From positions 1 through 64,000 of the forward strand of contig NZ_JAPMIU010000009.1 of assembly GCF_026410505.1 (NCBI RefSeq): DNA of 64,000 bases. The letters are read 5' to 3'. The notes beneath the pieces were generated by a model. It was not told where the DNA came from and did not search any database. It saw only the letters and a program-made list of their open reading frames with translations. The stretch's first letter is position 1, and each line of letters starts with the position of its first letter. Positions 7,702-16,756 of this stretch are shown here, piece by piece. The translations under genes and the position numbers were made by a program. This DNA is from Frateuria hangzhouensis. Its GTDB lineage: Bacteria; Pseudomonadota; Gammaproteobacteria; Xanthomonadales; Rhodanobacteraceae.

Positions 7702-7881
7702 TCAGTCGTCCAGATCCTCGATCTCGTCCTGGGCCTGACCGACGTTGTTCTGCACCTTGCCGGCGTTTTTTTCCACGTTCCCGGCGACTTCCTTCGAGGT
7801 GTTGCCCGTGAGCTTGCCGACGCCTTCCTTCACGGCGCCCTTGATCTCGTGCTTGGTGCCTTCGATGCGATTGTCGTTCAT
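7702..7881 (-). CDS. CsbD-family stress protein
   Basis: A 59-residue, highly charged, probably disordered protein with the CsbD pattern: MNDNRIEGTKHEIKGAVKEG, then VGKLTGN and an amphipathic KNAGKVQNNVGQAQDEIED tail. CsbD-like proteins are abundant under general stress in many bacteria, but their biochemical role is not established. It is a monocistronic gene read away from the alcohol dehydrogenase gene. The 178 bases to the next gene on this strand show nothing recognisable. Confidence 0.88.
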   Translation of the reverse strand: MNDNRIEGTKHEIKGAVKEGVGKLTGNTSKEVAGNVEKNAGKVQNNVGQAQDEIEDLDD

Positions 7882-8087
7882 GGGTATGCCTCCAAACCTG
7901 CCAGTCGCAGGCCATTCGTTTATAGGTCGATGCGTGTTCAGCGGCAGTGACAGGGACGCAAGGATTTCGCCTGCCGCCTGGCGGGCAGGCATCCATGCGC
8001 CGCCCGAAGCTTGCTTCGCAGGCTTTTCCCGCGCCGACGACATGCGTCCGTTTAGCTTTCTGCGACCCACGCACGGGAGAGAACGAC

Positions 8088-9290
8088 ATGCTGGCCACCA
8101 CCTACCGCCGCCCTTACCGGGTACGCGCCGCGCAGGTGCCCGAACCGATGATCGCGCATCCGGACGACGCCATCGTGCGGGTGACGCGCGCCTGCATCTG
8201 CGGCTCGGACCTGCACCTGTACCACGGGCTGGTGCCGGACACGCGGGTCGGCTCGATCTTCGGACACGAATTCACCGGCGTGGTGGAGGAAGTCGGCCCG
8301 AACGTGCGCAACCTGAAAGTGGGCGATCACGTACTGGTGCCCTTCAACGTGTTCTGCGGCACCTGCGCTTCGTGCTCGTACGAGCTCTACGGCAACTGCG
8401 AGAACGTCAATCCGCAGGCGACCGCGATCGGCGGCGCCTACGGCTATTCGCACAGCGCCGGCGGCTATGACGGCGGCCAGGCCGAATACGTGCGCGTGCC
8501 TTTCGCCGACATCGGCCCCACCGTGATCCCGCCGGACATCCACGTCGAGGACGCGCTGCTGCTCACCGACGTGGTGCCCACCGGCTACCAAGCGGCCGAG
8601 ATGGGCGACATCCACGAGAACGACACCGTGGTCGTGTTCGGTGCCGGCCCGATCGGCCTGATGGCCGCGCGCTGCGCGTGGCTGATGGGTGCGGGCAGGG
8701 TGATCGTGGTCGACCAAGTCGATTACCGGCTCGAGTTCGCGCGTCGCTTCGCCCAGGCCGAGACAGTCAATTTCCGCGACGTGGACGACATGGCCCTGCA
8801 CATCAAGAAGATCACCGACTGGCGGGGCGCGGACGTGTGCATCGACGCGGTCGGCTGCGAGGCCGACGGCAATTTCATGCAGACGCTGACCGGCGTCAAG
8901 CTCAAGCTGCAGGCGGGTGCTGCCACCGCGCTGCACTGGGCGATCAACTCGGCGCGCCGCGGCGGCAACGTCTCGATCGTGGGCGTGTACGGGCCCACCT
9001 TCAACGCCGTGCCGATCGGCAGCGCGATGAACAAGGGGCTGACCCTGCGCATGAACCAGGCCAGCGTGAAACGCCACCTGCCGCACCTGATCGAGCACAT
9101 CCGTGCCGGCCGCCTGAAGCCGCGCGAGCTGATCACCCACCGCGTGCCGCTGGAGGAAGTGGACGAGGCCTACCATCGCTTCTCGGCCAAGCTGGACGGC
9201 TGCATCAAGACCGTGCTGATCCCGCCGCGTGCCGGCCCGCTCGATATGCCGGCGCCGGTCGCGCGCCCGGCATCCACCCACCTGCATTGA
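8088..9290 (+). CDS. Zinc-dependent alcohol dehydrogenase, FdhA/threonine-dehydrogenase-like
   Basis: A 400-residue medium-chain dehydrogenase. Catalytic zinc ligands appear as CICGSDLHLYHG (Cys, near 38) and GHEFTGVVEEVGPNV (His-Glu, near 62). The structural zinc loop is CGTCASC followed by NCENV. The NAD-binding turn is VVFGAGPIGLMAARCA near 185. The family includes glutathione-dependent and independent formaldehyde dehydrogenases and uncharacterised stress-associated enzymes, so the substrate is undetermined. The ATG at 8088 has GGGAGAG 7 bases upstream. The next small gene starts 10 bases after its stop and is probably co-transcribed. Confidence 0.87.
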   Translation: MLATTYRRPYRVRAAQVPEPMIAHPDDAIVRVTRACICGSDLHLYHGLVPDTRVGSIFGHEFTGVVEEVGPNVRNLKVGDHVLVPFNVFCGTCASCSYELYGNCENVNPQATAIGGAYGYSHSAGGYDGGQAEYVRVPFADIGPTVIPPDIHVEDALLLTDVVPTGYQAAEMGDIHENDTVVVFGAGPIGLMAARCAWLMGAGRVIVVDQVDYRLEFARRFAQAETVNFRDVDDMALHIKKITDWRGADVCIDAVGCEADGNFMQTLTGVKLKLQAGAATALHWAINSARRGGNVSIVGVYGPTFNAVPIGSAMNKGLTLRMNQASVKRHLPHLIEHIRAGRLKPRELITHRVPLEEVDEAYHRFSAKLDGCIKTVLIPPRAGPLDMPAPVARPASTHLH

Positions 9291-9300
9291 AGGCCCGCCC

Positions 9301-9720
9301 ATGAACCCGTCGACCGATCACTCGCACGTCCCCGACTGGGGCGTGGACCTCGACCCGGCCAAGCGTCCCGCCGTACCGATGGAACAGCCCTCGCGTCTGC
9401 AGGGCGTGCATTGGGACCGCCCTGCACAACAGCCGCATACGGTGGAGGTGCTGCATTCGATCGAACGCCCCGGCATCACCCCGGTATTCGGCACCAGCGT
9501 GCCGCCCAGCGGCGTCAGCGGCTGGATCCGCCGGCGTGCCTTCCGCCGCAGCGAGAGCGACCTGCGCCACTGGATGCTCCTGTTGCTGGCCGACCGCGTG
9601 AACGTGGCCGAAGGACTGGTCGATGACGTGCGCCGCTCGCCGCGCACGCGTGCCGCCGCCTTCGGCGTCGCCGGCGTGGCGCTGGCCTGGTGGCTGCTGC
9701 GCCAGCGCCGCCGCGACTGA
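9301..9720 (+). CDS. Hypothetical protein with C-terminal membrane anchor
   Basis: A 139-residue protein without a recognised family. The first 75 residues are polar and proline-rich. A basic segment (WIRRRAFRRSESDLRHW) follows, then an amphipathic region. A single hydrophobic helix (about 118-132, AAAFGVAGVALAWWLL) ends in RQRRRD, which suggests a tail-anchored inner-membrane protein. It begins 10 bases after the dehydrogenase stop and is most likely in its operon. Nothing in the sequence shows its role. Confidence 0.65.
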   Translation: MNPSTDHSHVPDWGVDLDPAKRPAVPMEQPSRLQGVHWDRPAQQPHTVEVLHSIERPGITPVFGTSVPPSGVSGWIRRRAFRRSESDLRHWMLLLLADRVNVAEGLVDDVRRSPRTRAAAFGVAGVALAWWLLRQRRRD

Positions 9721-9740
9721 GGCACGCCGCGCCGCAAACC

Positions 9741-9793
9741 GTAGGGGGCTTCAGCCCACCGCCCCTTGCGTGGTGGGCTGAAGCCCACCCTAC
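9741..9793. repeat. REP-like inverted repeat, family A
   Basis: GTAGGGGGCTTCAGCCCACC and GGTGGGCTGAAGCCCACCCT face each other across a 13-base spacer between two converging genes, a typical REP position. Confidence 0.75.
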
Positions 9794-9835
9794 TTGGCCA
9801 GGACCGACCGTTGGCCTCCGGAAACGCGCCGCGGA

Positions 9836-10093
9836 TCAGCCTGAATCGGCGGCCGGTGCGTCGTCGTCGTTCTTGCTTACCCCGCGCAGGTTGAACAGGA
9901 ATAGCCCCACCTGCAACCCGATCAGCGCCCAGGCGCGGTCATGCCAGCCCCAGGCCACCCACAGCACGTTGCTCAACACGAAGCACCAGAACCCCCAGGT
10001 GCGCTTGCGCCGCGACAGCGAGCCGACCAGCCAGGCGGCCACCAGGGTGATCGCCATCGCCGGCCACTGCAGCGCGTCGATCAGATCACCCAC
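9836..10093 (-). CDS. Small inner-membrane protein, three helices
   Basis: An 85-residue protein with three hydrophobic segments (PAMAITLVAAWLVGS, GFWCFVLSNVLWVAWG and ALIGLQVGLFLFNLRG) and an acidic tail (KNDDDAPAADSG). The tryptophan-rich pattern recurs in short conserved proteins of unknown function in gammaproteobacteria. Its size and the SNVLWVAWG motif recall half-transporters such as SemiSWEET, but this is a weak impression. Confidence 0.65.
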   Translation of the reverse strand: MGDLIDALQWPAMAITLVAAWLVGSLSRRKRTWGFWCFVLSNVLWVAWGWHDRAWALIGLQVGLFLFNLRGVSKNDDDAPAADSG

Positions 10094-10160
10094 GGGCAGG
10101 TGGCGTCCGCGTCATGATCCGGTAATCCGCGGGCTGGATGCGCGGTTGTCGGGCCCGCAC

Positions 10161-10685
10161 TCAGGCGGGCGAATCCGGGTTGCGCATGAACGCCATCGCG
10201 GCGGTCTTCACCTTGGCGTAGCTGGTGATGGCGTCGGCGCCGGAGGAATCCTTCCAACTGGCGTACTTGCGGTCGAAGTCCGCCAGCTCCTCGGCACTGA
10301 ACAGCTGTCGCACGGCGTCGAACATCTTGGTCTCTTCCTCGTGCGCGTGGTGCTTGATCAGTTCGCCGCAGACCTGCACCGAACCGGCGAACTGCCGCGA
10401 GTCCACGTCGGCGGCATGGATGTCCGGCAGCACCGCCAGCTCCACTGCGCGATGCTCCTGGATCGCCTCGGCATAGATCAGTTTCTGCTCGTGGTCGGCG
10501 CGGTCCTCGAAAGCGGGATAGAACACCGTCTCCTCCCACTTCGCGTGCGGGATCAGCAGCGCCTCGATCCGTTTGAGCAGGTCATGGCGGGTATCGGCTT
10601 CCGAGTCGGCGGTCTTGTTGATCTTGGCGAACAGTTCGCGCAGTTGATCGTGTTCGTTCTTGAGCGTGTCGAGAATGTCGGGCAT
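10161..10685 (-). CDS. Hemerythrin HHE-domain protein
   Basis: A 174-residue protein containing a di-iron four-helix hemerythrin-like fold. The candidate ligands are in LKNEHDQLRELF (His), LIPHAKWEETVFYPAF (His and Glu), IQEHRAVELAVL (His) and IKHHAHEEETKMF (His and Glu). Members sense or scavenge oxygen, NO or iron, or protect against oxidants. A C-terminal 25-residue tail is not part of the fold. It is monocistronic. A second, damaged member of the same superfamily lies near 49 kb. Confidence 0.88.
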   Translation of the reverse strand: MPDILDTLKNEHDQLRELFAKINKTADSEADTRHDLLKRIEALLIPHAKWEETVFYPAFEDRADHEQKLIYAEAIQEHRAVELAVLPDIHAADVDSRQFAGSVQVCGELIKHHAHEEETKMFDAVRQLFSAEELADFDRKYASWKDSSGADAITSYAKVKTAAMAFMRNPDSPA

Positions 10686-10931
10686 GGGGAGCCTCCTGGG
10701 CGTACCTGGGGCGATTGGACGCCGGCGGGCGTCGGTCGGCTGTGAAGCGCGCACCGGAGGCGCTTCGGCGGCGCCCCGGCCGCGGTGCGGGGCAGGAGGA
10801 GTCCAGTGGCTTTCCGCCACGACATTGGCCATTATTGACCGTCGCCGGCTTTGCTGGCTGCCCCGATGGCGTGGCCGCAGGGGCGCCTGGACAGGTTCTG
10901 CGGGCCGGCATGGGATTCACCAGGGGGAAGT

Positions 10932-11192
10932 ATGGACGCGATCGAGTTTCTGGAGCGCGCTGGCTCGGACGCCAGCATCTTTCACGGCGAGCAGGATGTG
11001 CTGCAGGCGGCGGTCGGTTCGCAGATGGATCCGGCGCTGGCATCCGCGCTGGTCGCCCGCGATGTCGAGGCGGTCTACCGCATGCTGGGACAGCGCATCC
11101 TGATCGGCCTGCAGGTCCCCGCGGAGGAAGAAGAAGCACCCGACGAGGACGAGGGCGACGCTGGCGAGCGTCTGCCTGAACTGCAGCGCTGA
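10932..11192 (+). CDS. Small acidic protein of unknown function
   Basis: An 86-residue protein preceded by a strong ribosome site (AGGGGGAA 5-6 bases before the ATG). The N-terminal 55 residues look like a helical bundle (MDAIEFLERAGSDASIFHGE, then a VDPALASALV-like helix). The last 25 residues are very acidic (EEEEAPDEDEGDAGE). The N-terminus faintly recalls Nif11-type leader peptides, but no modification enzymes are nearby, so I give no function. It ends 42 bases before the diguanylate cyclase gene and may share its transcript. Confidence 0.6.
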   Translation: MDAIEFLERAGSDASIFHGEQDVLQAAVGSQMDPALASALVARDVEAVYRMLGQRILIGLQVPAEEEEAPDEDEGDAGERLPELQR

Positions 11193-11234
11193 TCCGGGCA
11201 TTGCGTCTGTCGGCGGCCACTCGCATCCGCGACC

Positions 11235-13001
11235 ATGCGTACGAGGCCCTTTCTCCTGGCAATCGGTGGCCTGCTGCTTCTGGCCCAGGCGGGTACCGTG
11301 CGCGCGGCCGCTGCGCCACAGCCGACGGCCGCGGCTGAGCTGCTCGAACTCGCCGACGGCATCAAGACCACCGACAACGTCCGTTTCGTTCGCCTGCTGG
11401 ACCAGCTGGACCGTGACGCTCCGCAACTGACTGCCGCGCAGCGGTGGCGCCTGCGTTATCTGCAGGCGTGGGAGGCCGCCTGGGTGGGCGATTATCCCAA
11501 GGCCACCAAGCTGGCGATGGCCGTCGCCGATGGCGCCGGCGACATCACCCTGCGCGCGCGGGCGGGCGCCACCTCGGTCAACATGCTGGGGCTGGGACAC
11601 CGCTATGCCGAGGCCTTCTCGCGCCTGGACGAGCTGCTCAAGCTGCTGCCGCGGGTCACGGACCGGCCCGCCCGGTTCCAGGTCGAATCCGAGGCGGCGC
11701 AGCTCTACAGCGGCATGGAGCAGTACGAACTGGCGGCCGACTATGCCCAGCGCATGAAGCGGGAGCTGTCCACCGCGGCGGGGCAGTGCAAGGCCAATGT
11801 GTTTGCGCTCGACGCGCAGTACCACCTCGATCGGCTGGCCGCGCCCGAACGCGACTTCCGCGCCGGCATCCGGTCGTGCACCGACGCGGGGGAAAGGCTG
11901 TTCGCCAACGCGGTGCGGGGGTACCTCGCCGACTACTACCTCGAGCACGGCCGCACGGCCGAGGCCATCGCATTGCTGGAAGCCCATTACCAGGCTGTCC
12001 GTCAGGATGGCTATCGCAATCTGGTCTCCCGCTTCGATGCCCAGCTGGCGCGTGCCTATGACCTCCGGGGCGATCCGGACAAAGCCAGGCAACACGCGCT
12101 GGCGGCGGTACGTTCGAGCATCAGCGGGGAGTACACCCGGCCGCTGATCGACGCCTACCGGCTGCTGTACCGGATCGACCAGAAAGCCGGGCATTACCAG
12201 AGCGCGCTGGCCTACCACGAGAAATACATGGCCGCGGACAAGGCCTATCTGGACGATGTCAGCGCCAAGGCGCTGGCCTACCAGATGGTCAAGCAGCAGG
12301 TGCAGGCCAAAAAGGCCGAGCTCGATGCGCTGGCGCGCAAGAACCAGATCCTGCGGCTGCAGCAGGCGCTGGATCGCAAGGCGGTCGAGGCCAGCCGGCT
12401 CTATATCGCCGTGCTGGCGCTCGGCCTGCTGGCGATCGGTCTGTGGCTGTTGCGGCTCAAGCGCTCGCAGCTGCAGTTCATGCGCGCGGCCCAATGCGAC
12501 AGCCTCACCGGCATCTACAACCGCAAGCATTTCATGAGCGAGGCCGGGCAGGCCCTGCGCTACGCGGAACGGTCCGGGCACGGCGCCTGCCTGGTGTTGA
12601 TCGACCTGGACCACTTCAAGCTCACCAACGATACCTACGGCCACGCGATGGGCGACCAGGTGCTGCGGCGCGCGGTGCTGGCCTGCCAGGAATACGTGCG
12701 TTCCACCGACGTGTTCGGGCGGCTGGGCGGCGAGGAGTTCGGCGTGCTGTTGCCGGAGTGCGGAATGGACAGCGGCATCGAGCGTGCCGAAGCGATCCGC
12801 CGCGCGGTCTTCGCGTTGAGCCACCAGGCGGAGCCGGGTATTCCGGTGTCGGCCAGCTTCGGCGTGGCTTACACCGGCGAATCCGGCCACGACCTGCGCC
12901 AATTGCTGATGGACGCGGACCACGCGCTTTACCGAGCCAAGCGTGCCGGGCGCAACTGCGTGGTGGCGGGGAAGCAGGGCGAAGGGGTAGTGGTCGCCTG
13001 A
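11235..13001 (+). CDS. Membrane diguanylate cyclase with periplasmic TPR-like sensor
   Basis: Makes cyclic di-GMP from two GTP. The 588-residue protein has an N-terminal signal (MRTRPFLLAIGGLLLLAQAG), about 350 residues of helical TPR-like repeats predicted to be periplasmic, a transmembrane helix near 390-410 (LYIAVLALGLLAIGLWLL) and a C-terminal GGDEF domain. The active site reads GGEEF, a permitted variant. An RxxD product-inhibition site (RSTD) sits exactly five residues before it. The domain entry CDSLTGIYNRKHF and DLDHFKLTNDTYGH are intact, so the enzyme should be active. The signal sensed by the TPR part is unknown. Confidence 0.92.
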   Translation: MRTRPFLLAIGGLLLLAQAGTVRAAAAPQPTAAAELLELADGIKTTDNVRFVRLLDQLDRDAPQLTAAQRWRLRYLQAWEAAWVGDYPKATKLAMAVADGAGDITLRARAGATSVNMLGLGHRYAEAFSRLDELLKLLPRVTDRPARFQVESEAAQLYSGMEQYELAADYAQRMKRELSTAAGQCKANVFALDAQYHLDRLAAPERDFRAGIRSCTDAGERLFANAVRGYLADYYLEHGRTAEAIALLEAHYQAVRQDGYRNLVSRFDAQLARAYDLRGDPDKARQHALAAVRSSISGEYTRPLIDAYRLLYRIDQKAGHYQSALAYHEKYMAADKAYLDDVSAKALAYQMVKQQVQAKKAELDALARKNQILRLQQALDRKAVEASRLYIAVLALGLLAIGLWLLRLKRSQLQFMRAAQCDSLTGIYNRKHFMSEAGQALRYAERSGHGACLVLIDLDHFKLTNDTYGHAMGDQVLRRAVLACQEYVRSTDVFGRLGGEEFGVLLPECGMDSGIERAEAIRRAVFALSHQAEPGIPVSASFGVAYTGESGHDLRQLLMDADHALYRAKRAGRNCVVAGKQGEGVVVA

Positions 13002-13022
13002 GCGGTGGCGCCGTCCCTGATC

Positions 13023-13490
13023 TCACCGGCCCCGCGAGAGGTGACTCTCCAGCCGATCGAGCAGTTCCACCTGACTGGGCAGGATCTTCTCCCGCGCTTG
13101 CGCCAGCGTGAACCACGCCACCCGGTCGATCTCCGCAAAGCTCGCCCGTCGCCCGCTGTGCGGCGGCCATTCCAGCTCGAACAGGTTGCTGTGCAGCGCA
13201 GCCGGATCGAACCGGCCCTCCAGCGCGAATGCCTCGACCCATTTGCCGCCACGCTGGCGCAGCCGCCCCAGCGAGTGCAATTCGCCGGTCGCCGGCGCAC
13301 CCAGTTCTTCCTCGAACTCGCGCCGCGCGGTCTCCTCGGCCGCCTCCCCGGGCACGCGTTCGCCCTTGGGCAGCATCCATGCGCCGTCGTCGCGGCGCTG
13401 CCAGAACGGGCCGCCCGGATGGGCGAGCAGCACCTGCAGCCCGCCGTCGTTATGGCGGTACATCAGGATGCCGGCGCTGGTGATGGGCAT
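13023..13490 (-). CDS. Nudix hydrolase
   Basis: A 155-residue Nudix protein that hydrolyses a nucleoside diphosphate linked to another moiety. The Nudix box is intact (G-x5-E-x7-RE-x2-EE-x-G, read from GERVPGE through RREFEEELG, near residues 43-65). The start SAGILMYRHNDGGLQVLLAHPGG resembles bacterial diadenosine or dATP-type subgroups, but the substrate cannot be told from sequence. The ATG at 13490 is preceded by GGGAGGA. It converges on the diguanylate cyclase gene with a 21-base gap. Confidence 0.88.
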   Translation of the reverse strand: MPITSAGILMYRHNDGGLQVLLAHPGGPFWQRRDDGAWMLPKGERVPGEAAEETARREFEEELGAPATGELHSLGRLRQRGGKWVEAFALEGRFDPAALHSNLFELEWPPHSGRRASFAEIDRVAWFTLAQAREKILPSQVELLDRLESHLSRGR

Positions 13491-13570
13491 GCTTCCTCCC
13501 GCTGCAACCGATCCCGCGTTCACCTCGACCGCGGTAACATTCGTGTTCCCGACGATTTCCGGAGACCGCC

Positions 13571-13837
13571 ATGGCCATCGGTTGGGCCGGCGACGGCGCC
13601 GTGCAAGACCAGATCGACGCGACCGTCAAGGACGCCATCAAGCGCGTACGCAGCAAGCTGCCGCAGGGCCCGAGCCTGAGCCACTGCGAGGAGTGCGACG
13701 CGCCGATTCCCGAAGCGCGGCGCCAGGCCGTGCCCGGCGTGCGCCTGTGCGTAGCCTGCCAGGAGGCGCAGGACAAGGCGCAGCGCGCCGTCAGCGGTTA
13801 CAACCGCCGCGGCAGCAAGGACAGCCAACTGCGTTAG
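13571..13837 (+). CDS. TraR/DksA-type C4 zinc-finger protein (YbiI-like)
   Basis: An 88-residue protein with a C4 zinc finger, CEECDAPIPEARRQAVPG followed by CVAC, as in TraR and YbiI. The N-terminus (GWAGDGAVQDQIDATVKDAI) matches the YbiI subgroup, which lacks the long coiled coil of DksA. TraR-like proteins bind the secondary channel of RNA polymerase, but YbiI-type members have no settled role. It is distinct from the zinc-less DksA of this window. The next 280 bases contain no gene that I can support. Confidence 0.87.
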   Translation: MAIGWAGDGAVQDQIDATVKDAIKRVRSKLPQGPSLSHCEECDAPIPEARRQAVPGVRLCVACQEAQDKAQRAVSGYNRRGSKDSQLR

Positions 13838-14117
13838 CGGCGCCATACCCGGCCATCCGGCACGGGCGTCCGGTTCCGCGGGACGCTGGCGATCGGCCGT
13901 GGCGGGACCTGGCCCGAATGATCCGCCGACGGCGGGTGCATCGACACCGCATTGCCACGAGGTCCGGAACGCCGCCTGCGACCCAACACAAGCCATGCCC
14001 TCCTCCTGCCCGGGCTCGAGCGATCGGTTCGAGCAGATCAGGGTACGCCGCGGCACGTGCTTGCCTCGTCATTCCGCGGCCCCATAACGGGGCTTTCCCT
14101 TGCGCAAGGAGCTCCCG

Positions 14118-14981
14118 ATGGCCAGTTCAGCCAACGCAGCGGCCTCCGGCCGGTTCCAGGTCGGCGGCGATATTCCCGTCCACCGCTTGGGTTTCGGCGC
14201 CATGCGCATCACCGGCAAGGGCATCTGGGGCGACCCGGCCGATGCCGAGGGCGCGCGCGAGACGCTGCGCGCGTTGCCGGGGCTGGGCGTCAACCTGATC
14301 GACACCGCCGACAGCTACGGGCCGGAGGTGAGCGAGAACCTGATCCGCCAGGTGTTGCACCCTTACGACGGCATGCTGATCGCCACCAAGGGCGGGTTGA
14401 CCCGCCACGGCCCGGACATCTGGCAACCGCTCGGCCGCCCGGAGTACCTGCGCCAGTGCGTGCTGATGAGCCTGCGCCGGCTGGGTGTGGAGCGGATCGA
14501 TCTGTGGCAGTTGCATCGCATCGATCCCAAGGTTCCCCGCGAGGAGCAATTCGAGGTGATCGCCGAGATGCGCAACGAGGGCCTGATCCGCCACGTGGGC
14601 CTGAGCGAGGTCGGCGTGGAGGAGATCGAGGCGGCGCGGCGCTACTTTCCCGTCGCCACCGTGCAGAACCTCTACAACCTGGCCAATCGCAAGAGCGAGG
14701 CGGTGCTCGAGCATTGCCAGGCGCAGGGCATCGGGTTCATCCCGTGGTATCCGCTGGCCGCCGGCGACCTGGCCGTGCCCGACTCGGTGCTGAGCCGCAT
14801 CGCCGCCCGGTTGGGCGCCAGCAATGGCCAGGTCGCGCTGGCCTGGCTGCTCAAGCGCTCGCCGGTGATGTTGCCGATCCCGGGGACTTCGCGCGCGGAG
14901 CACCTGCGCGAGAACGTGGGCGCGGCGCAGCTGGAATTGTCGGATGAGGATTACCGTGCGCTGGAGGCCGCGGCGAGCTGA
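14118..14981 (+). CDS. Aldo/keto reductase
   Basis: A 287-residue NADPH-dependent oxidoreductase with an (alpha/beta)8 barrel. The catalytic tetrad is visible as Asp and Tyr in [15 protein letters not shown], Lys in [11 protein letters not shown] and His in [10 protein letters not shown]. The cofactor-binding C-terminus is present ([14 protein letters not shown]). Substrate is unknown; members reduce aldehydes and quinones. The ATG at 14118 is preceded by AAGGAG at 7 bases. A TTG six codons upstream is less likely. Confidence 0.88.
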   Translation: MASSANAAASGRFQVGGDIPVHRLGFGAMRITGKGIWGDPADAEGARETLRALPGLGVNLIDTADSYGPEVSENLIRQVLHPYDGMLIATKGGLTRHGPDIWQPLGRPEYLRQCVLMSLRRLGVERIDLWQLHRIDPKVPREEQFEVIAEMRNEGLIRHVGLSEVGVEEIEAARRYFPVATVQNLYNLANRKSEAVLEHCQAQGIGFIPWYPLAAGDLAVPDSVLSRIAARLGASNGQVALAWLLKRSPVMLPIPGTSRAEHLRENVGAAQLELSDEDYRALEAAAS

Positions 14982-15062
14982 CGTCTTCGGGGAGACCCGT
15001 TCCCACGCAAAGCCCCTCCCGAGAGCGACCTCGAAAAAATCCGTGGCCTTCGGGCGACCCCT

Positions 15063-15137
15063 GTAGGAGCCCACTTGTGGGCGATGCTTTTGGCGGTGCG
15101 TTCAGGCGCAAGAGCATCGCCCGCAAGTGGCTCCTAC
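15063..15137. repeat. REP-like inverted repeat, family B (GTAGGAGC type)
   Basis: GTAGGAGCCCACTTGTGGGCGATGC faces GCATCGCCCGCAAGTGGCTCCTAC (each arm described here only by its ends and core) across a 26-base spacer. Related copies are near 18028, 24232, 29919 and 35237. The 374-base gap before dnaB contains this repeat and a pair of DnaA boxes; no gene was seen in it. Confidence 0.75.
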
Positions 15138-15225
15138 ATGCATCGCGCGAAATGGGGCTATTCGAGGACCTCCGGAAGGGAGGGCTTTTAGCGCTTATCC
15201 TTCAGGAGGAACTCGCGCCACCCCG

Positions 15226-15255
15226 TTATCCACCGCAGCCCACAGGTTATCCACA
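15226..15255 (+). promoter_or_regulatory. Two DnaA boxes upstream of dnaB
   Basis: TTATCCACC (15226-15234, one mismatch) and TTATCCACA (15247-15255, perfect consensus) are in the same orientation, 21 bases apart, that is two helical turns. They lie about 100 bases before the dnaB ATG. DnaA bound here could control the helicase gene. The pair is too small for a chromosomal origin. Confidence 0.65.
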
Positions 15256-15355
15256 GACTTATTGTCTCGTCGGCTGAGAGCCCGCCGCGTATCCTCTCCC
15301 CTCGTGCCCGCGCGTTCCGCCAGCGGCGCGGTCGTCTGCGAGGAACCTTCAGCCC

Positions 15356-16750
15356 ATGTCCTTTGTCCCCGAGCGCAAGAGCACCCCTGGCTCCGTCGAG
15401 GCGCTGCGCGTGCCACCGCATTCCATCGACGCCGAGCAGGCGGTGCTGGGCGGCCTGATGCTCGCCCCCGACGCGCTGGACAAGGTCGCCGACAAGCTGG
15501 GCGAGGGCGACTTCTACCGCAAGGACCATCGCCTGATCTGGCGCGCGATCACCGAACTGGCCAACAAGGGCATGCCCTGCGACGCGGTGACGCTCGGCGA
15601 CTGGTTCGAGGCCAACGGCCTGGCCGAGATGGTCGGCGGCGCCAGCTATCTGATCGAACTGGCCAACGCTACGCCGAGTGCGGCCAACATCGCTGCCTAC
15701 GCCGACATCGTGCGCGAGAAGTCGGTGCTGCGGCAGCTGATCGACGCCGGCACCGGCATCACCGAGGACGGCTATCGCCCCGAGGGCAAGAGCGTGCAGG
15801 AGGTGCTGGAGAGCGCCGAGCAGGCTGTCTTCAAGATCGCCGAGTCCGGCGCGCGCGGCAAAAAGGATTCGGTGTCCATGCGCGACGCGGTCAAGGACGC
15901 CTTCCGCCTGCTCACCGAGCGCTACGAGAACCGCGGCCAGCTCACCGGGATTTCCACCGGCTTCAACGATCTGGACGAGCTGACCTCCGGTCTGCAGCCG
16001 TCGGACCTGATCATCGTCGCGGCACGTCCGTCGATGGGCAAGACCGCGTTCTCGGTGAACATCGCCGAGGCCGCCGCGCTGCGCGGCAAGAAGGCGGTGG
16101 TCATCTTTTCGATGGAAATGTCTTCCTCGCAGCTGGCGCTGCGCCTGATCTCCTCGATCGGCCGCATCCACGCCCAGCACCTGCGCAACGGCGACCTGTC
16201 CGAGGAAGACTGGCCGCGCGTGACCAATGCCATCGCGATCCTCTCCGAGGCCAAGATCTTCATCGACGACACCCCAGGCCTGTCGCCGGTGGAACTGCGC
16301 TCGCGCGCGCGCCGCCTGCATCGCGAGCACGGCGGCCTGGGGCTGATCGTGATCGACTACCTGCAGTTGATGCAGGTGCCCGGAAACAAGGAGAACCGCG
16401 CCACCGAGATTTCAGAAATCTCCCGTTCACTCAAGGGCCTCGCCAAGGAGCTGAACGTGCCGGTGATCGCCCTGTCGCAGTTGAACCGCTCGCTGGAACA
16501 GCGCGCCGACAAGCGCCCGATGATGTCCGACCTGCGCGAATCGGGCGCCATCGAGCAGGACGCGGACGTGATCATGTTCATCTACCGCGACGAGTACTAC
16601 AACAAGGAATCGGCCGACAAAGGTCTGGCCGAGATCATCATCGGCAAGCAGCGAAACGGCCCCACCGACACGGTGAAGCTCACCTTCCTCGGCCACTACA
16701 CCAAGTTCGAGAACTACGCGGCGGACTCGTTCGTCGGATCGTTCGATTGA
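15356..16750 (+). CDS. dnaB: Replicative DNA helicase DnaB
   Basis: The hexameric helicase that unwinds DNA at the replication fork. The 464-residue protein has the N-terminal DnaB fold (PHSIDAEQAVLGGLML), the linker, and the RecA-like core from about 185. Walker A is ARPSMGKTAF near 225, Walker B is GLIVIDYLQLM near 330, and the arginine finger and later DnaB motifs are seen in SDLRESGAIEQDAD. No intein is present. In many gammaproteobacteria rplI stands upstream; here the neighbours are an aldo/keto reductase and then alr, and DnaA boxes precede the gene. Confidence 0.97.
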   Translation: MSFVPERKSTPGSVEALRVPPHSIDAEQAVLGGLMLAPDALDKVADKLGEGDFYRKDHRLIWRAITELANKGMPCDAVTLGDWFEANGLAEMVGGASYLIELANATPSAANIAAYADIVREKSVLRQLIDAGTGITEDGYRPEGKSVQEVLESAEQAVFKIAESGARGKKDSVSMRDAVKDAFRLLTERYENRGQLTGISTGFNDLDELTSGLQPSDLIIVAARPSMGKTAFSVNIAEAAALRGKKAVVIFSMEMSSSQLALRLISSIGRIHAQHLRNGDLSEEDWPRVTNAIAILSEAKIFIDDTPGLSPVELRSRARRLHREHGGLGLIVIDYLQLMQVPGNKENRATEISEISRSLKGLAKELNVPVIALSQLNRSLEQRADKRPMMSDLRESGAIEQDADVIMFIYRDEYYNKESADKGLAEIIIGKQRNGPTDTVKLTFLGHYTKFENYAADSFVGSFD

Positions 16751-16756
16751 GAGCCG

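Noticed and set aside
15181-15300. Possible replication origin near dnaB
   Set aside because: Only two DnaA boxes, no AT-rich unwinding region and no dnaA, dnaN or parAB genes nearby. A regulatory or titration site is more likely.
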